The notes beneath the pieces were generated by a model. It saw only the letters and a list, made by a program, of their open reading frames with translations, had not been told where the DNA came from and made no database searches. Source: Pseudomonas sp. WJP1 (lineage in GTDB: Bacteria > Pseudomonadota > Gammaproteobacteria > Pseudomonadales > Pseudomonadaceae). Taken from it: a stretch of DNA of 64,000 nucleotides. The DNA lies in contig NZ_CP110128.1 in the NCBI RefSeq assembly GCF_028471945.1, forward strand, positions 4,142,501 through 4,206,500, written 5' to 3'. The translations under genes and the position numbers were made by a program. The stretch's first letter is position 1. Each line of letters opens with the position of its first letter. Positions 7,547 through 15,298 of this stretch are shown here, piece after piece.

Positions 7547-8334
7547 CACAAACCTCCAAGGTCGTCAGCCCAGCTGGTGCTATCGAAATCAGGCGCCTTG
7601 CCCTGCCCCGACGCCTTGACGCGCTCGCGCTTCACCCACTGCACCAACCGGAAGCACCAGCCAGCAGCCGAATCGACGGTGGCGGGCTTGGCCACGAAGA
7701 ACCCCTTGAACGCACGGACGGCGGCGTCAGGCACTGCATCAGCAGGCAGACCAGCAATCGTGATCTGGTCGGACAGGGATTTGGCATTCGGCTCCCAGAC
7801 AGCGAACATGGCGAAGCGTTGGCGATCATCCGGAGCATCGACGGCGGCCTGGTCCTGTCGAGAAATCTCATCGGCCAATTCGCGCTGCAGCTGCTCTTCG
7901 GTTACCTGATGGTTAAGTGACGGATTGGGTGCAGATTCTGCACCCCGTTCTGTTCCCGGCTGCACCCCGTTCTGTTGTGAACTGCACCCCGTTGCATCAT
8001 CTGCACCCCGTTTTGTACGGGGTGCAGGATTTGCACCCCGCGATAGTTGAAGGTCGTAAACGACTGGACGGCGGTCATGACGATCAATGTGCGCAGCGGC
8101 GATGGCTTGATTGCCCTTTTGGATGAATCCGGACTTCTCCAGATCGTCCAGCTTGTAACGAACGGTGCGCTCGGAAAGACCGGTGTCTTGGGCCAGGGTC
8201 GACGCCGACGGAAATGCACCAGCACCATTCGCACCGGCGTAGTTGGCCAAACACAGCAGAACGTGACGCGCGCTGGAGTCTTTAAGGGTTTCAGTGGGCA
8301 GCGAGAGCGCCCAGGACATTGCTTGAACACTCAC
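7546..8334 (-). CDS. Phage replication initiator, O-like
   Basis: A 262-residue protein with a GTG start at 8334 overlapping the antirepressor stop. The N-terminal winged helix (about residues 20-75) includes STLAQDTGLSERTVRYKLDDLEKSGFI, which should bind the iterons. A flexible middle (about 98-145) is encoded by the iteron DNA itself. The C-terminal region (WEPNAKSLSDQITIAGLP... FRLVQWVKRERVKA) resembles DnaT-type DNA-binding domains. Gene order antirepressor-O-P and an origin inside the gene match the lambda O plan. Confidence 0.85.
   Translation of the reverse strand: MSVQAMSWALSLPTETLKDSSARHVLLCLANYAGANGAGAFPSASTLAQDTGLSERTVRYKLDDLEKSGFIQKGNQAIAAAHIDRHDRRPVVYDLQLSRGANPAPRTKRGADDATGCSSQQNGVQPGTERGAESAPNPSLNHQVTEEQLQRELADEISRQDQAAVDAPDDRQRFAMFAVWEPNAKSLSDQITIAGLPADAVPDAAVRAFKGFFVAKPATVDSAAGWCFRLVQWVKRERVKASGQGKAPDFDSTSWADDLGGL
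7928..8040. repeat. Iteron array, candidate prophage replication origin
   Basis: Direct copies of TGCACCCCGTT start at 7939, 7961, 7983 and 8002, with a shorter TGCACCCCG at 8032 and inverted copies at 8017-8026 (ACGGGGTGCA) and 7928-7934 (GGTGCAG). The first three are spaced 22 bases, two helical turns. They lie inside the O-like gene in a part coding for a low-complexity linker, just as the lambda origin lies in gene O. The repeats are not followed by spacers of CRISPR length. Confidence 0.8.
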
Positions 8335-9074
8335 AGCGAGGCTCCGATATTTTTTTCAGCCAGGTAGGCCAGGCCTTTGGGTGTTACGAGGGGTTGAAAG
8401 GCAGCACGGTCCTCACCGGTCTCCGGATCGCTCTTCAGCGCGGTGACCTTGTGGACGAGATAGCCGGAGGTGATGCGGGGTTGATAGGCGGTCCAGCGCT
8501 TGGAGCCGCCGCGGTGGAAGATCCACCGATTCTTCTCCAACCACTGGAAAAGTTTGGATGGCGAAACCTGCAGCTGTTTTGCGGCATCACTGATGCAGAT
8601 TGCGCCGGCGGCGGATGCCAGGCGCTTGATGGCAGCTACCTTCGGCGCCTGGTCGAGGATCACCAAACGAAGCGATTGGTTTTCCTTCGCCTGATCAGCA
8701 GCCGCTTGCAGCGCTTCGGCATAGGTAGCCGGAATCTGGAACTGATCCGCCCTCGCCTCCAGCTCCTGCCACCGATCGATGATCCGGGCGCGCAACTCGA
8801 CGCTGTAGCCTGAGACCACCACCAGGGTGTCGCGCTGGGAAAGCAGGAACTCACGGTAGACCTGACCATTCTGCGGGTGGACGTAGGGGGTGTCGTTTGA
8901 AGAAACGACACCCCTGGAAATGTAGGCGCGGATAGTTTTCAGGACGTTGTCATGCGTGCTGCCGGTCAGTTCGGCAACCTCGCGAGACGACATCGTGTGT
9001 CGCGACACGTTTTGCGATTGACCGAAAAGTGTCGCGACATGGCGGGTATTGCCGGGAGCGGTATTGATGTTCAT
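8331..9074 (-). CDS. Phage antirepressor, Rha-type N-terminus with KilAC C-terminus
   Basis: The 247-residue protein has an N-terminal Rha/ANT-like module (SSREVAELTGSTHDNVLKTIR... YREFLLSQRDTLVVVSGYS, about residues 29-100), a helical linker and a C-terminal KilAC domain (ISDAAKQLQVSPSKLFQWLEKNRWIFHRGG, about 165-195). Such proteins antagonise repressors or regulate phage development. It is the first gene of the coupled block antirepressor-O-P and overlaps O by 4 bases. Confidence 0.85.
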   Translation of the reverse strand: MNINTAPGNTRHVATLFGQSQNVSRHTMSSREVAELTGSTHDNVLKTIRAYISRGVVSSNDTPYVHPQNGQVYREFLLSQRDTLVVVSGYSVELRARIIDRWQELEARADQFQIPATYAEALQAAADQAKENQSLRLVILDQAPKVAAIKRLASAAGAICISDAAKQLQVSPSKLFQWLEKNRWIFHRGGSKRWTAYQPRITSGYLVHKVTALKSDPETGEDRAAFQPLVTPKGLAYLAEKNIGASL

Positions 9075-9104
9075 AATGGCCCCTCAAGTGTTTGCGTTGT
9101 GAAG

Positions 9105-9130
9105 AAGCCGGTCTAGCCACCGGCTTTTTT
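9105..9130 (+). terminator. Hairpin with T-run upstream of the antirepressor
   Basis: AAGCCGGT and ACCGGCTT pair around CTAGCC and are followed by TTTTTT on the plus strand. No plus-strand gene ends here, so it may stop an antisense transcript, or act on the minus strand as an early attenuator (only a weak T-run there). The 198 bases from 9131 to 9328 show no gene. Confidence 0.55.
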
Positions 9131-9328
9131 GTGGGTGTAATTTGAGTACTGGTTAAATTCACAGCTAATCCGATGCTCTGCCGCTGTCGCGCTATCCCCC
9201 CGATACTTGCTTCAACAGCTCGATCAGGGATGAACCCATGACTCTTTCTTCTCTATGGCCCCGAATTAGATGCCAGCCCCGCTTGGTCCAATCTCTGCTA
9301 ACGCGGCACCTAATAAGGGGCCAAGCCG

Positions 9329-9592
9329 TTACCTCAAAGGGAAAATTGAGATCACGTTTTCTGCCTGGGCCTCTTGCACAGAATCAGCAGCGAGGCGGCT
9401 TCGCAGGGCTGCTTCATCGTTTGCGAGGCGAGCAGCACTGCGCCGCTCTACCGCACGCTCCGTCACTTGCAAGATCCGGTCGGCGAGCTGATCCATGCAG
9501 ATCCCAACCTCATCAGCCCACCGCTCAAGCTGGTCCTTCTCGTCCTGCGTGTACTGCCCTACTTCCGGTATTGCAGGCATTTCTCCCTCCAT
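9329..9592 (-). CDS. Small unknown early phage protein
   Basis: An 87-residue, mostly helical and acidic protein (MEGEMPAIPEVGQYTQDEKDQLERWADEVG...), with a second possible start at 9580. The RSAARLANDEAALRSRLAADSVQEAQ stretch suggests a coiled coil. It follows the gene at 9600-9944 by 7 bases, so it is in the same early operon. No known domain. Confidence 0.6.
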   Translation of the reverse strand: MEGEMPAIPEVGQYTQDEKDQLERWADEVGICMDQLADRILQVTERAVERRSAARLANDEAALRSRLAADSVQEAQAENVISIFPLR

Positions 9593-9599
9593 GGCCTAG

Positions 9600-9944
9600 T
9601 CAGGCGCTGAGTTTCTTGTCGTTGACCTGGGTGATGGCGTCCTGCTCTTGTCTTGCTTGCAGGGCTGCACGGATGAGATCGCGCGCGAGTACAGCGGGTT
9701 GAATCTTCAGCTCGCGAGCCAGCTCAGCCAGTGCCGGAAAACCGTCAAGCTCTTTGTCGTCGATCAATGGGAAGTAGCCGTAATCCTCCTTGAACCGCAA
9801 AGCAGCCAATGTGAGGTCACGAACCAAGGCGCCCGGCTGAATCTCACGCTTCAGCGCTTCCACCTGGATCGCTGCGTAGGCGTCGTCATTCAGGCGCGAC
9901 TTCAGCTGATGGGTATTGCGATGGGTCTTGTTTCCGTAGGCCAT
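9600..9944 (-). CDS. Small early phage protein, possibly ribbon-helix-helix
   Basis: A 114-residue protein from MAYGNKTHRNTHQLKSRLND. The N-terminal HQLKSRLNDDAYAAIQVEALKREIQ has the strand-helix pattern of Arc/MetJ-type DNA-binding proteins. The protein contains an internal repeat: (IQPGALVRDLTLAAL) and (IQPAVLARDLIRAAL) are about 60% alike, indicating a duplicated helical unit. It lies just after the Cro-like gene. Confidence 0.6.
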   Translation of the reverse strand: MAYGNKTHRNTHQLKSRLNDDAYAAIQVEALKREIQPGALVRDLTLAALRFKEDYGYFPLIDDKELDGFPALAELARELKIQPAVLARDLIRAALQARQEQDAITQVNDKKLSA

Positions 9945-9975
9945 GGGTTCGCTTCCGCAGTTGGGAGTAACGGGA

Positions 9976-10212
9976 TTAGGCGGCTTTCTTTGGGAGGGCT
10001 TCCGCGAGCAACCAAGACGCCTCGAACGGCCTTCCATTGGCGGCAGCTAGAGCAGCAATTTGCTCGGCATAGCGCGTCTCACCGGTGTATTCGGTGCGCG
10101 GCAGGCAGTCAGCGGTAAGCCACTTGTAAACGGCTCGAGGAGACTTTCCGCAGGCCAGAGCAACCACCGGCACGCCGCCAGCGTCATCGATCGATTTCTT
10201 GAGCGGCCGCAT
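9976..10212 (-). CDS. Cro-like repressor
   Basis: A 78-residue protein, MRPLKKSIDDAGGVPVVALACG..., with a helix-turn-helix of the Cro/YdaS type: VPVVALACGKSPRAVYKWLTADCLP, about residues 14-38. It is transcribed divergently from the CI-like repressor with operator-like sites between them, the standard genetic switch. It is the first gene of the minus-strand early operon. The hydrophobic C-terminus (ASWLLAEALPKKAA) may dimerise. Confidence 0.8.
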   Translation of the reverse strand: MRPLKKSIDDAGGVPVVALACGKSPRAVYKWLTADCLPRTEYTGETRYAEQIAALAAANGRPFEASWLLAEALPKKAA

Positions 10213-10231
10213 GAGGCCTCCGAGTCAACTA

Positions 10232-10273
10232 TGAACTTACAGTACATATTATGTCGGAACTGAAAGTACATGC
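10232..10273. promoter_or_regulatory. Operator pair in the cro-cI gap
   Basis: Two directly repeated sites, TGAACTTACAGTACATAT (10232-10249) and GGAACTGAAAGTACATGC (10256-10273), are spaced 24 bases between the divergent cro and cI starts. Sites of the same form occur at 13226-13243 and 13254-13271. They are likely binding sites for CI and Cro; inferred from repetition and place. Confidence 0.65.
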
Positions 10274-10295
10274 AAGGCCGTGCGATGCTGAACCA

Positions 10296-11162
10296 ATGGT
10301 TCAGATAGAAGAAATTCGCGCAGCGTTTGTCGCTCGCCTAAAAAAAGCGCTATCCGCCCACGGCATTGACCAGTGGGGCGCAGGCGCTCGGCTGGCAGAA
10401 ATAGCAAAAGTCACGCCTAAGGCTTCGAGCAAGTGGCTAAACGGTGAGTCCTTGCCAGGTCCTGCCAAGATGAACGCTATTGCAGGCGCGCTTGGTGTAA
10501 AAATCGAATGGCTTCAGCATGGTGCCGGTGACGAGCCCAAGTTTTCAAAGCTGGCTGAAGTCGAAAGTGGCGATACTGAGAGTCACCCGCAATCGGCAGC
10601 GGATATCGTCCGGAACATGCTTTCCAAGCAAGGGAAAGGATTGTCTGATGATGCTCGCAGGCGGTTACTTGCAGTTGCGGAAGCTGATGATGGCGGCGGC
10701 GCAATCGAGACCGACTACTACCGCCCCGGAGCAATGGGTGATGAAGTGTGGATCGCGCATTACGATGTTCGCGCCGCAATGGGTGGCGGGCAAATTCCGC
10801 ACGACTATCCGGAGATGCTCCAGGATGTGAGGGTAAGCCCCCAGCATCTTCGCGAGATGGGAGTTGAGTTCAAGGAACACTTCCATCTCAAGATGGTGAC
10901 GGGATGGGGTCAGTCAATGGCGCCAACGATCAAGCACCGCGACCCACTCCTCGTCGATATCAGCATCCGTGAATTCGCGGGCGATGGGATCTACATGTTC
11001 TCCTGGGAGGGTCACCTGTACATCAAGCGCCTGCAATGGCTCGGCGACGATCAGATCAATATGATTTCCGATAATACGAGACACCCACCGCAAACGATCA
11101 GGGCGGATGAGACGTATATCCAGGCTCGGGTGCTGTTGGTATGGAACGCTCACCTGGTGTAA
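10296..11162 (+). CDS. CI-like repressor, S24 (LexA-type) family
   Basis: A 288-residue protein from MVQIEEIRAAFVARL; the frame extends upstream to 10251, but that would cover an operator. It has an N-terminal helix-turn-helix (GARLAEIAKVTPKASSKWLNGESLP) and a C-terminal S24 peptidase domain. The catalytic Ser is in GWGQSMAP (about residue 207) and the Lys in LYIKRL (about 244). The likely self-cleavage region is near YDVRAAMGGG. It keeps the prophage silent and would be cleaved in the SOS response with RecA. Confidence 0.9.
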   Translation: MVQIEEIRAAFVARLKKALSAHGIDQWGAGARLAEIAKVTPKASSKWLNGESLPGPAKMNAIAGALGVKIEWLQHGAGDEPKFSKLAEVESGDTESHPQSAADIVRNMLSKQGKGLSDDARRRLLAVAEADDGGGAIETDYYRPGAMGDEVWIAHYDVRAAMGGGQIPHDYPEMLQDVRVSPQHLREMGVEFKEHFHLKMVTGWGQSMAPTIKHRDPLLVDISIREFAGDGIYMFSWEGHLYIKRLQWLGDDQINMISDNTRHPPQTIRADETYIQARVLLVWNAHLV

Positions 11163-11233
11163 CCCTGGATCATCTAGCGAGGCGGGCCTAACGCAGCGAC
11201 ACCAACGACTCACACATCGGAATGGAACTCCTA

Positions 11234-11545
11234 ATGCGCAAAATCGTTTTTGCTGGCTTGGTTGCAGCTATCGCAATCGTGGTCTACACGCAAATCACTC
11301 TCTTCGTGGTGCCCCCTATAGGCGCAGTGCCAGAGGGCCGAACCGTAGTTATGTTGAGACTGAACAAAACGAACTTCATCGACAGCCCTGACGCTATGTG
11401 CGATCGGATTCAGGGCGGCGTCAGCTTGCTATGTAGAGGTATGACAATGGCTGCAGTCGTAGAAAAAACAAAAATCCTCGCAAGGCTGCCCTACTCGGAC
11501 TGGCTCTATCTACAGTCTACCGATGGAAAGCGATTCAATCGCTAA
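11234..11545 (+). CDS. Small membrane-anchored or secreted protein, unknown
   Basis: The protein has 103 residues from MRKIVFAGLVAAIAIVVYT; GGAA lies 8-9 bases before this ATG, favouring it over the ATG at 11222. The N-terminal hydrophobic segment (residues 5-20) is a signal anchor. The rest contains two Cys (AMCDRIQGGVSLLCRG) that could form a disulfide, pointing to a periplasmic location. It follows cI and may be expressed in the lysogen. Confidence 0.6.
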   Translation: MRKIVFAGLVAAIAIVVYTQITLFVVPPIGAVPEGRTVVMLRLNKTNFIDSPDAMCDRIQGGVSLLCRGMTMAAVVEKTKILARLPYSDWLYLQSTDGKRFNR

Positions 11546-11583
11546 GTCATTAGCCTAGGTCGGGGATGTGATGGAGGGTATCC

Positions 11584-11829
11584 GTGGGACTCAATAAGCC
11601 AGAGCAAGACCTGAAGCGCGACCTTCAGGGAATAGCCTCCGATCTGAAGTGGTCAGCGGTGGAGTTGTTGCGTATCGCTGAGCGACTGAGCTTGGCCGGC
11701 AACGAGGCAGACGCCCAGGCCGTGCTGAGAATGTGCACCGTGTTCCATGCTGATGAGGATCGGCTGACTGCTCACGCTGATGAGGTGAAGGCTGGAAGGA
11801 TTGTGCGGGATGAAAGCATTCCGACTTGA
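11584..11829 (+). CDS. Small helical protein, unknown
   Basis: An 81-residue protein with a GTG start at 11584 preceded by GGAGGG at a good distance. It is almost entirely helical and charged (LKRDLQGIASDLKWSAVELLRIAERLSLAG...). Similar small genes are found near prophage repressors in Pseudomonas; function unknown. It converges on the lipoprotein gene. Confidence 0.6.
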   Translation: MGLNKPEQDLKRDLQGIASDLKWSAVELLRIAERLSLAGNEADAQAVLRMCTVFHADEDRLTAHADEVKAGRIVRDESIPT

Positions 11830-11881
11830 ATGAACTTAACACCATCTTTACATCCGCGCCGCCCCTTCGGTTTACGCGATC

Positions 11882-12709
11882 CTATTCCTTCCCGCCGTAT
11901 CGATTCCAGGCTAGGAGGATTTCCTTCATTGCATTTTTTTGCGTTTCCGGCAGTACAAAGTCGTGGTAGTACTGGCGCCCGTCGTAGCGAATTACCACCT
12001 TCTTAGCAGAAATGATTTTGTTGAGCATGGCCATGTCTTCGACTGGTGAGTCTGACCACTCCCAAATACTGCCCGAGCCGTTGTCACGCTCAAAATCCAT
12101 CTTATCCAAACTGAAGACCTGGTCATCTGCCTTGATAGTCACGCTTTTAACGAATAGCCAGCTGTCAGCGTAGTAGTTAAATTTCATCCGCAGCGGGTAT
12201 ATGGAAGCTGATCCGTTCTTTGTGCCGAAATACAAAGACATGTAATTATCCAGCACAGGCTGTGATTTGTGCGAAATCCATGTAACTCCTTTTATTTCAT
12301 CCGTGTTCTTCCTCAGGTTCACATCAAGGCGGGCGAGGGTTTGCCGCTGCTCCTCTGCGGCTTTAGCAGCTTCAAGCTGTTTTGTTTTCTCGACAGCTTC
12401 AATCTTGGCGTTTACATCGCTCAATACAGACTTAGCGCCTTGAGCCTGTTGAGACTCTGGATAACGGGCGATTAGGTCTGTAAGCGTCTGTTTTGCCAGA
12501 GCGAGGCTCGCCTGAGAAATTTCGTTCTTCGCTTTCGCAAACAAACGATCCGGGCCGTTTCTTTCAGCCTCCAGCTCTGTGCGTAGGGTAGTGATTTCCC
12601 CCTGGAGCTTATTAACCTCTTGCTGAAGCTTCGCTGCGTTTTCCCTATCAGCTTGGCCGCAGGCCGTAAGTGCAACCGCGAGCCCGAAAGCTAAGACAAT
12701 TTTATTCAT
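11882..12709 (-). CDS. Prophage-encoded lipoprotein with coiled coil
   Basis: A 275-residue protein with a clear lipoprotein signal: MNKIVLAFGLAVALTAC, lipobox LTAC with Cys17, followed by Gly. A coiled coil (AAKLQQEVNKLQGEITTLRTELEAERN, about 26-52) and a long helical segment precede a C-terminal globular part rich in aromatics (about 150-270) with SLYFGTKNGSASIYPLRMKFNYY. It lies opposite to the cI arm and is probably transcribed on its own in the lysogen. Lipoproteins of this sort can change the host surface or block superinfection; that role is inference. Confidence 0.75.
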   Translation of the reverse strand: MNKIVLAFGLAVALTACGQADRENAAKLQQEVNKLQGEITTLRTELEAERNGPDRLFAKAKNEISQASLALAKQTLTDLIARYPESQQAQGAKSVLSDVNAKIEAVEKTKQLEAAKAAEEQRQTLARLDVNLRKNTDEIKGVTWISHKSQPVLDNYMSLYFGTKNGSASIYPLRMKFNYYADSWLFVKSVTIKADDQVFSLDKMDFERDNGSGSIWEWSDSPVEDMAMLNKIISAKKVVIRYDGRQYYHDFVLPETQKNAMKEILLAWNRYGGKE

Positions 12710-12791
12710 GAATCCCTTCTCCGTTTGAGTACGGGCATCCTATCAAAATGCTATTACTCAAGCCCACCTGACGCGGGCTTTTTGTTATCCG

Positions 12792-13103
12792 CTAGAAAGG
12801 AGCCACCTCCTCCACCTCTTCCGTGCTGTCGACCTCGATCACGCGGTCTTCGTCGGCACTCGCCTCCCACTTAAGCGTCACCGACTCGTCGTGGTTGAAC
12901 GTCATGTCTATGCCATCCGTCTCGGATAGCAAGCCCATCACCTCCTCCCACTCGCGATCACCATCCGTGTCCAGGCGATGGATCGTCACCCAGCGCTGAG
13001 TCTGAGCGACTGGGTGGTTGATCATTGACGACACTCGCAGACCTAAACGCTCTATGCCGGACATCTCAACTCGTACTGCTGGTTTCGCTTTGTTCTCCGC
13101 CAT
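12792..13103 (-). CDS. DUF1654 family protein
   Basis: A 103-residue protein from MAENKAKPAVRVEMSGIERL. It matches the Pseudomonas-specific DUF1654 pattern: an IERLGLRVSSMINHPVAQTQRWVTIHRL core, then DREWEEVMGLLSETDGIDMTF and an acidic tail (EVDSTEEVEEVAPF). DUF1654 proteins occur in chromosomes and prophages with no settled function. The upstream frame to 13223 crosses the promoter region and is not used. Confidence 0.8.
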   Translation of the reverse strand: MAENKAKPAVRVEMSGIERLGLRVSSMINHPVAQTQRWVTIHRLDTDGDREWEEVMGLLSETDGIDMTFNHDESVTLKWEASADEDRVIEVDSTEEVEEVAPF

Positions 13104-13225
13104 GTTTACAACCCCTATTACTGTACATCCATCCAGTTGTCGCAAAGGATAGCGAACCATCGGTTCGCGGTAAATCCCCCTACAGGCATAAGCGCGAAAT
13201 CCTAAAAATCTGAACTCTCTCAAAA

Positions 13226-13271
13226 ATATGTACTTTTGGTACTTGACCTTATGTGAACCTATAGTTCATAT
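13226..13271 (+). promoter_or_regulatory. Promoter with two repressor operators for the plus-strand arm
   Basis: TGAACCTATAGTTCATAT (13254-13271) matches the cro-cI site at 10232-10249 in 15 of 18 positions and is itself palindromic. A second, inverted copy lies at 13226-13243. A TTGACC box (13243-13248) with TCATAT 17 bases later overlaps the site. The layout suggests a repressed promoter for the genes from 13.6 kb on. Confidence 0.6.
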
Positions 13272-13595
13272 TTCGCTCATCGCAGCCCGGAACCCAATCA
13301 GGTGCCAGCTGCAAAGGGCCGAGAGGCCTGCCGCTCTTTAACAGCCAGCGCAATAAACAACAGACCGCATTGCCTCTACCGGCGACCGGCGAGCAGACAG
13401 GCCCGAAAGCCTGCCAACGACAGGAACACCCTGGACGGCTGCTCGATGGCGAACCGCCAGAACCGTGAAAGCCCAGTAGGCACGAAAGACCCGGCAAGCA
13501 ATGCGCCCCGCCCCTCCGGCGGCAATAGGACGGAAAATTTCACTAATGCACCTGGTTGGTCGGGTGCATTGGGAAAACAACCGGGAGTCAAAACG

Positions 13596-13979
13596 ATGGA
13601 AACAGAAATCGTAAATGGCACATGGAAGGGTCACCTCGGTCGTGGCCTGGCACCGCGAGAGCTTCAGTTTCTTCTCTGGGTTGCCCTCGGGCTCACCGCA
13701 AAGGAAATCGCACGGGAGGTCGGTATTTCGCCTGCCACCGTAGCGAAGCGCCTCACCAACGCAATGTTCAAGCTCGGCGTTACCCGCCGCGCCGCTCTGG
13801 TGGCCGAAGCGATGCGCCGCCAAATCATTTCTCCGATGTGCTTTGTTCTGGCAGCGCTGATCGCCATGCACGCAATGCTCGATGGCGACTCAATGCGCCG
13901 TGATCGTCGAGTCCCTGAGCGCCGTATTGCCCAGGTCCGGACGGCAAAGCGCGCTGAAGCCTACGACCACCACGCATGA
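13596..13979 (+). CDS. LuxR-type HTH protein with a hydrophobic segment
   Basis: A 127-residue protein from METEIVNGTWKGHLG, with GGGAG 10 bases upstream. A GerE/LuxR-type HTH is clear: LAPRELQFLLWVALGLTAKEIAREVGISPATVAKRLTNAMFKLGVTRRAALVAEA, about residues 16-70. A hydrophobic stretch (MCFVLAALIAMHAML) follows, then a basic tail. There is no receiver or signal-binding domain. It is probably the first gene read from the operator-controlled promoter at 13.25 kb and may regulate the accessory arm or host genes. Confidence 0.8.
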   Translation: METEIVNGTWKGHLGRGLAPRELQFLLWVALGLTAKEIAREVGISPATVAKRLTNAMFKLGVTRRAALVAEAMRRQIISPMCFVLAALIAMHAMLDGDSMRRDRRVPERRIAQVRTAKRAEAYDHHA

Positions 13980-13993
13980 CCTTGGAGAACTCC

Positions 13994-14155
13994 ATGAAGT
14001 ACGCATTCACAGTTTCACTGCTCGAAAGCTGTGCCTCCAATTACGAACGAAACGCAGCCATCCAAGAGAAGGAAGGTCGGTACGACGACGCGGCCATCAG
14101 CCGGAGGATCGCCTCTGACTACCGGCAGGCTATCGAAGCGCTCCAGGCTGAATGA
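13994..14155 (+). CDS. Small helical protein, 53 residues
   Basis: The frame reads MKYAFTVSLLESCASNYERN... and ends at TGA 14153-14155. GGAG lies 6 bases before the ATG. It follows the HTH gene by 14 bases in the same direction. The composition (many Ala, Arg, Glu; helical) is like known small phage proteins of this region. No domain known. Confidence 0.6.
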   Translation: MKYAFTVSLLESCASNYERNAAIQEKEGRYDDAAISRRIASDYRQAIEALQAE

Positions 14156-14261
14156 GCATCGCTTCTGCACCTTGGCGACAGGGTGCAGCGGGATGTAGGC
14201 CTACATCAAGCGAAGGGCTCAACAGAGCACAGGTGACATCAAATGAAATAAGGAATCGACA

Positions 14262-14936
14262 ATGACTGTAGATATCAGCAATTTCATCATCGCCACCCCG
14301 CTTCCAATTTCCGACACGAACCCTGTCTCCCTGGACTTGATCGGGTGGCGAGCATTGATCGAATGCCCAAGCGTCATTTCGATGCTTCCCGACGGATCGC
14401 TGCAGATGACAGCGCCAACCCTTGGCGCTTCCAGTAAAAGCGTCCATCGAACTCGCTGTGAATGGAAAGAGCCTGGCTATTGGCTGTTTGCCAGTGCCGC
14501 AGACCATTGGTGCCGTCAAGAAATGCGGCTGACGAAGGTCAATTCGTTGCAGAAGGTCGTGATCGGCCAAATTCATGTGCAGGGCTCTGAACGCCCACCG
14601 GTAAAGGTGTTCTGGAACAAAGGCAAAATCACCATGGGGTTCCGGTCGAGCTACCTGCAAGACGATCCGGTCAACTCGACAGTACTGGAAAACGTGCCGC
14701 TCGGCGCACTCTTCAAGATCAACATTCACGCCAATTCGAGCGGCGCTATATCGGTATCTGCGAGCTGCAACGGCGCCAAATCCGCCTCCGCGATCATGCG
14801 CCTCGACAACACCTGGGACACGAAGACTCTCGCTTTTCACGGCGGCGTGTACAACCAAATCGACTACTCCGACTCAACCGATCCTGAGGACGCTTCGATT
14901 TGCGTGATCAGTGATCTATCCATCACTCACGGCTAG
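14262..14936 (+). CDS. Polysaccharide lyase family 7 (alginate lyase-like) protein
   Basis: The 224-residue protein shows the three PL7 signatures in order: R-T-R-C-E-W at 63-68 (family R-S/T-E-x-R position), Q-I-H at 103-105 with the catalytic His, and GVYNQ with Tyr197 and Gln199. The length and jelly-roll-like alternation match a single catalytic domain. No signal peptide is visible, so export would need lysis or another route. PL7 enzymes cleave alginate, a Pseudomonas capsule polymer. It lies in the accessory arm, away from tail genes, so it is probably not a tail spike. Substrate is inferred. Confidence 0.75.
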   Translation: MTVDISNFIIATPLPISDTNPVSLDLIGWRALIECPSVISMLPDGSLQMTAPTLGASSKSVHRTRCEWKEPGYWLFASAADHWCRQEMRLTKVNSLQKVVIGQIHVQGSERPPVKVFWNKGKITMGFRSSYLQDDPVNSTVLENVPLGALFKINIHANSSGAISVSASCNGAKSASAIMRLDNTWDTKTLAFHGGVYNQIDYSDSTDPEDASICVISDLSITHG

Positions 14937-15000
14937 ACCAACCAGCGCCACGTCAGCCTGACGATAACTGCCCGAGGCCCTGGTACTCCCCAGCACCAGG

Positions 15001-15159
15001 CCGCATCGGAGAGTGATCGAATCGTGCCCAAGCGGGCTGCAGCGCTAGGATCGCAAAGCCCCGTAAATCTCCTGAGCCGGATCTGCCGGCCAATACCAGA
15101 AACGCGGCGGGAAACAAGCAGGGGTAGCGCCCTGGTGTTTCGATCACTCTCCGATGCGG
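15001..15159. repeat. Perfect 21-bp inverted repeat, 117 bases apart
   Basis: Arms 15001-15021 and 15139-15159 are exact reverse complements (core CCGCATCGGAGAGTGATCGA). No transposase or target-site duplication lies around it, so it is not an obvious insertion sequence. Confidence 0.9.
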
Positions 15160-15298
15160 ACGATTCTGCACCGCGCAATGCGGTCCCCTGCATCCGGAAA
15201 CAAATTGCACCTAACCGGAATAGTTTTTCCATCTCAAGCACGGAGGGTTTGCACCAATGCAGCATTAACCGCTTCACCTGCGTGGCGCAGTAAGCCTG

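Noticed and set aside
7928..8040. CRISPR array
   Set aside because: Repeats are only 9-15 bases with 4-15 base gaps and lie inside a coding frame; this is an iteron array.
14130..14858. 242-residue minus frame opposite the alginate lyase-like gene
   Set aside because: The plus frame carries three ordered PL7 motifs; the minus frame shows none and has Cys/Arg-rich shadow composition.
15001..15159. Insertion sequence defined by the 21-bp inverted repeat
   Set aside because: Only 117 bases lie between the arms, with no transposase and no visible target duplication.
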